Positions 5,025 through 5,313 of a DNA stretch of 5,313 bases are shown piece after piece; positions within the stretch are counted from its first letter, which is position 1; every line of letters starts with the position of its first letter. The notes under the pieces were generated by a model. That model saw only the letters and a list, made by a program, of their open reading frames with translations, did no database searches and was not told the origin of the DNA. The stretch is taken from contig JAJXYM010000252.1 in assembly GCA_021780585.1 (NCBI GenBank), positions 1 through 5,313 on the forward strand. Direction: 5' to 3'. The position numbers and the translations under genes are program-made. Source of the stretch: Deltaproteobacteria bacterium (GTDB lineage Bacteria > Desulfobacterota > Binatia > Binatales > Binataceae).

Positions 5025-5126
5025 CTGGCGCCGTCGGGGCAAAGGCGCCCAATGGCGCGCGCGCCGTCGCGCATCGAATGATTGTGTCGCGGCGTCAAGC
5101 GCCGGAAAATCGTCGCGGGAGGCGGA

Positions 5127-5313
5127 ATGGGGCGGGCCGGCACAATGGTCAAGCGGATGGGTCGAATCGCGTGGGCTTGGTTTTGCGCGGCCTTAATCCT
5201 GATGTGGCTGATTGATTTGCGCGATCCGCGTCCGGCCGGCGCCGCCGGAATTGATTTTCCGCCCACCGATTACGTGATTCGCGCCGCCGACGGCGCCAGC
5301 GTGATCGGCCGGG
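5127..5313 (+). CDS. Start of a membrane-anchored or secreted protein, cut by the window edge
   Basis: An open frame begins at ATG 5127 and continues past the last base, giving 62 visible residues. GGGAGG at 5117-5122, four bases ahead, is a good ribosome site; ATG 5145 is an alternative start. The N-terminus is basic (MVKRMGR at 7-13), followed by a hydrophobic stretch at about 14-29 (IAWAWFCAALILMWLI), then DLRDPRPAG and IDFPPTDYVIRAADGASVIG. This is the pattern of a signal anchor or uncleaved signal peptide with an extracytoplasmic domain beginning near residue 40; no clear AxA cleavage site is seen. The family is not recognisable from this much. The anchor plus an AADG-type strand would be compatible with, but does not show, a penicillin-binding protein or similar envelope enzyme. 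Its relation to the genes upstream is unclear because a 469-bp gap intervenes. Confidence 0.65.
   Translation, partial: MGRAGTMVKRMGRIAWAWFCAALILMWLIDLRDPRPAGAAGIDFPPTDYVIRAADGASVIGR

Larger units (their letters stand above)
4658..5126. other. Intergenic region after the reductase
   Basis: These 469 bp contain no intact gene I can support. Near the reductase stop, GGGCG (4658-4662) can pair with CGCCC (4672-4676) as a small possible 3' hairpin. A coding-like minus-strand fragment (about 4663-4782), a 14-bp palindrome, a long stem-loop and further inverted repeats are listed separately. GGCGCGCGCGCC at 5054-5065 is another perfect 12-bp palindrome. Longer open frames in 4880-5266 on both strands give Arg/Pro-rich peptides, have weaker third-position G/C bias, and collide with the start of the gene at 5127. 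Confidence 0.55.

Noticed and set aside
4943..5215. Plus-strand open frame of 90 codons before the right-edge gene
   Set aside because: Third-position G/C bias is weaker (about 70% by my count), there is no good ribosome site, and it overlaps the better-supported gene starting at 5127 in another frame.

Overview
The window is GC-rich (roughly 63-65% by eye), densely coded, and has strong G/C preference at third codon positions. It looks like a chromosomal segment of a free-living, high-GC bacterium. A soluble plant-type acyl-ACP desaturase beside an IclR regulator, a VOC protein and an insertion-bearing aldo/keto reductase would suit an uncultured soil lineage (Binatota/deltaproteobacterial-like) or a proteobacterium. 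That placement is inference; no marker gene is present. I see no RNA genes, CRISPR array, insertion sequence, phage gene or defence module.

Layout from left to right. Bases 1-135 are a gene-free, G-rich edge with a 14-bp direct repeat. An acyl-ACP desaturase gene (136-1026, minus) follows. Next is a 345-bp gap with an AT-rich island that probably holds the desaturase promoter. An IclR-family regulator gene (1372-2154, minus) comes next. The 186-bp divergent intergenic region (2155-2340) is the most structured part of the window. It holds a perfect TTGACA -35 box with a plausible -10 for the IclR gene, several palindromes over and beside it, and a long leader hairpin touching the IclR ribosome-binding site. 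On the plus strand follow a class I SAM-dependent methyltransferase (2341-2973), a VOC metalloprotein (3101-3505) and an aldo/keto reductase (3548-4657). The last two are separated by about 40 bp containing a perfect 10-bp-stem hairpin. The 469-bp gap at 4658-5126 holds a coding-like fragment on the minus strand and several inverted repeats. At the right edge a membrane-anchored or secreted protein gene begins (5127) and runs out of the window.

Working model (inference): the IclR protein binds the divergent region, represses its own gene, and may control the methyltransferase/VOC/reductase genes, which could act together on a small carbonyl or hydroxylated metabolite. The substrate cannot be read from the sequence. 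The desaturase probably makes monounsaturated fatty acids and is likely transcribed from its own promoter. I found no clearly new system. The most notable items are the IclR control region, the VOC-reductase intergenic hairpin, the possible gene remnant after the reductase, and the high density of GATCGC/GCGATC words.
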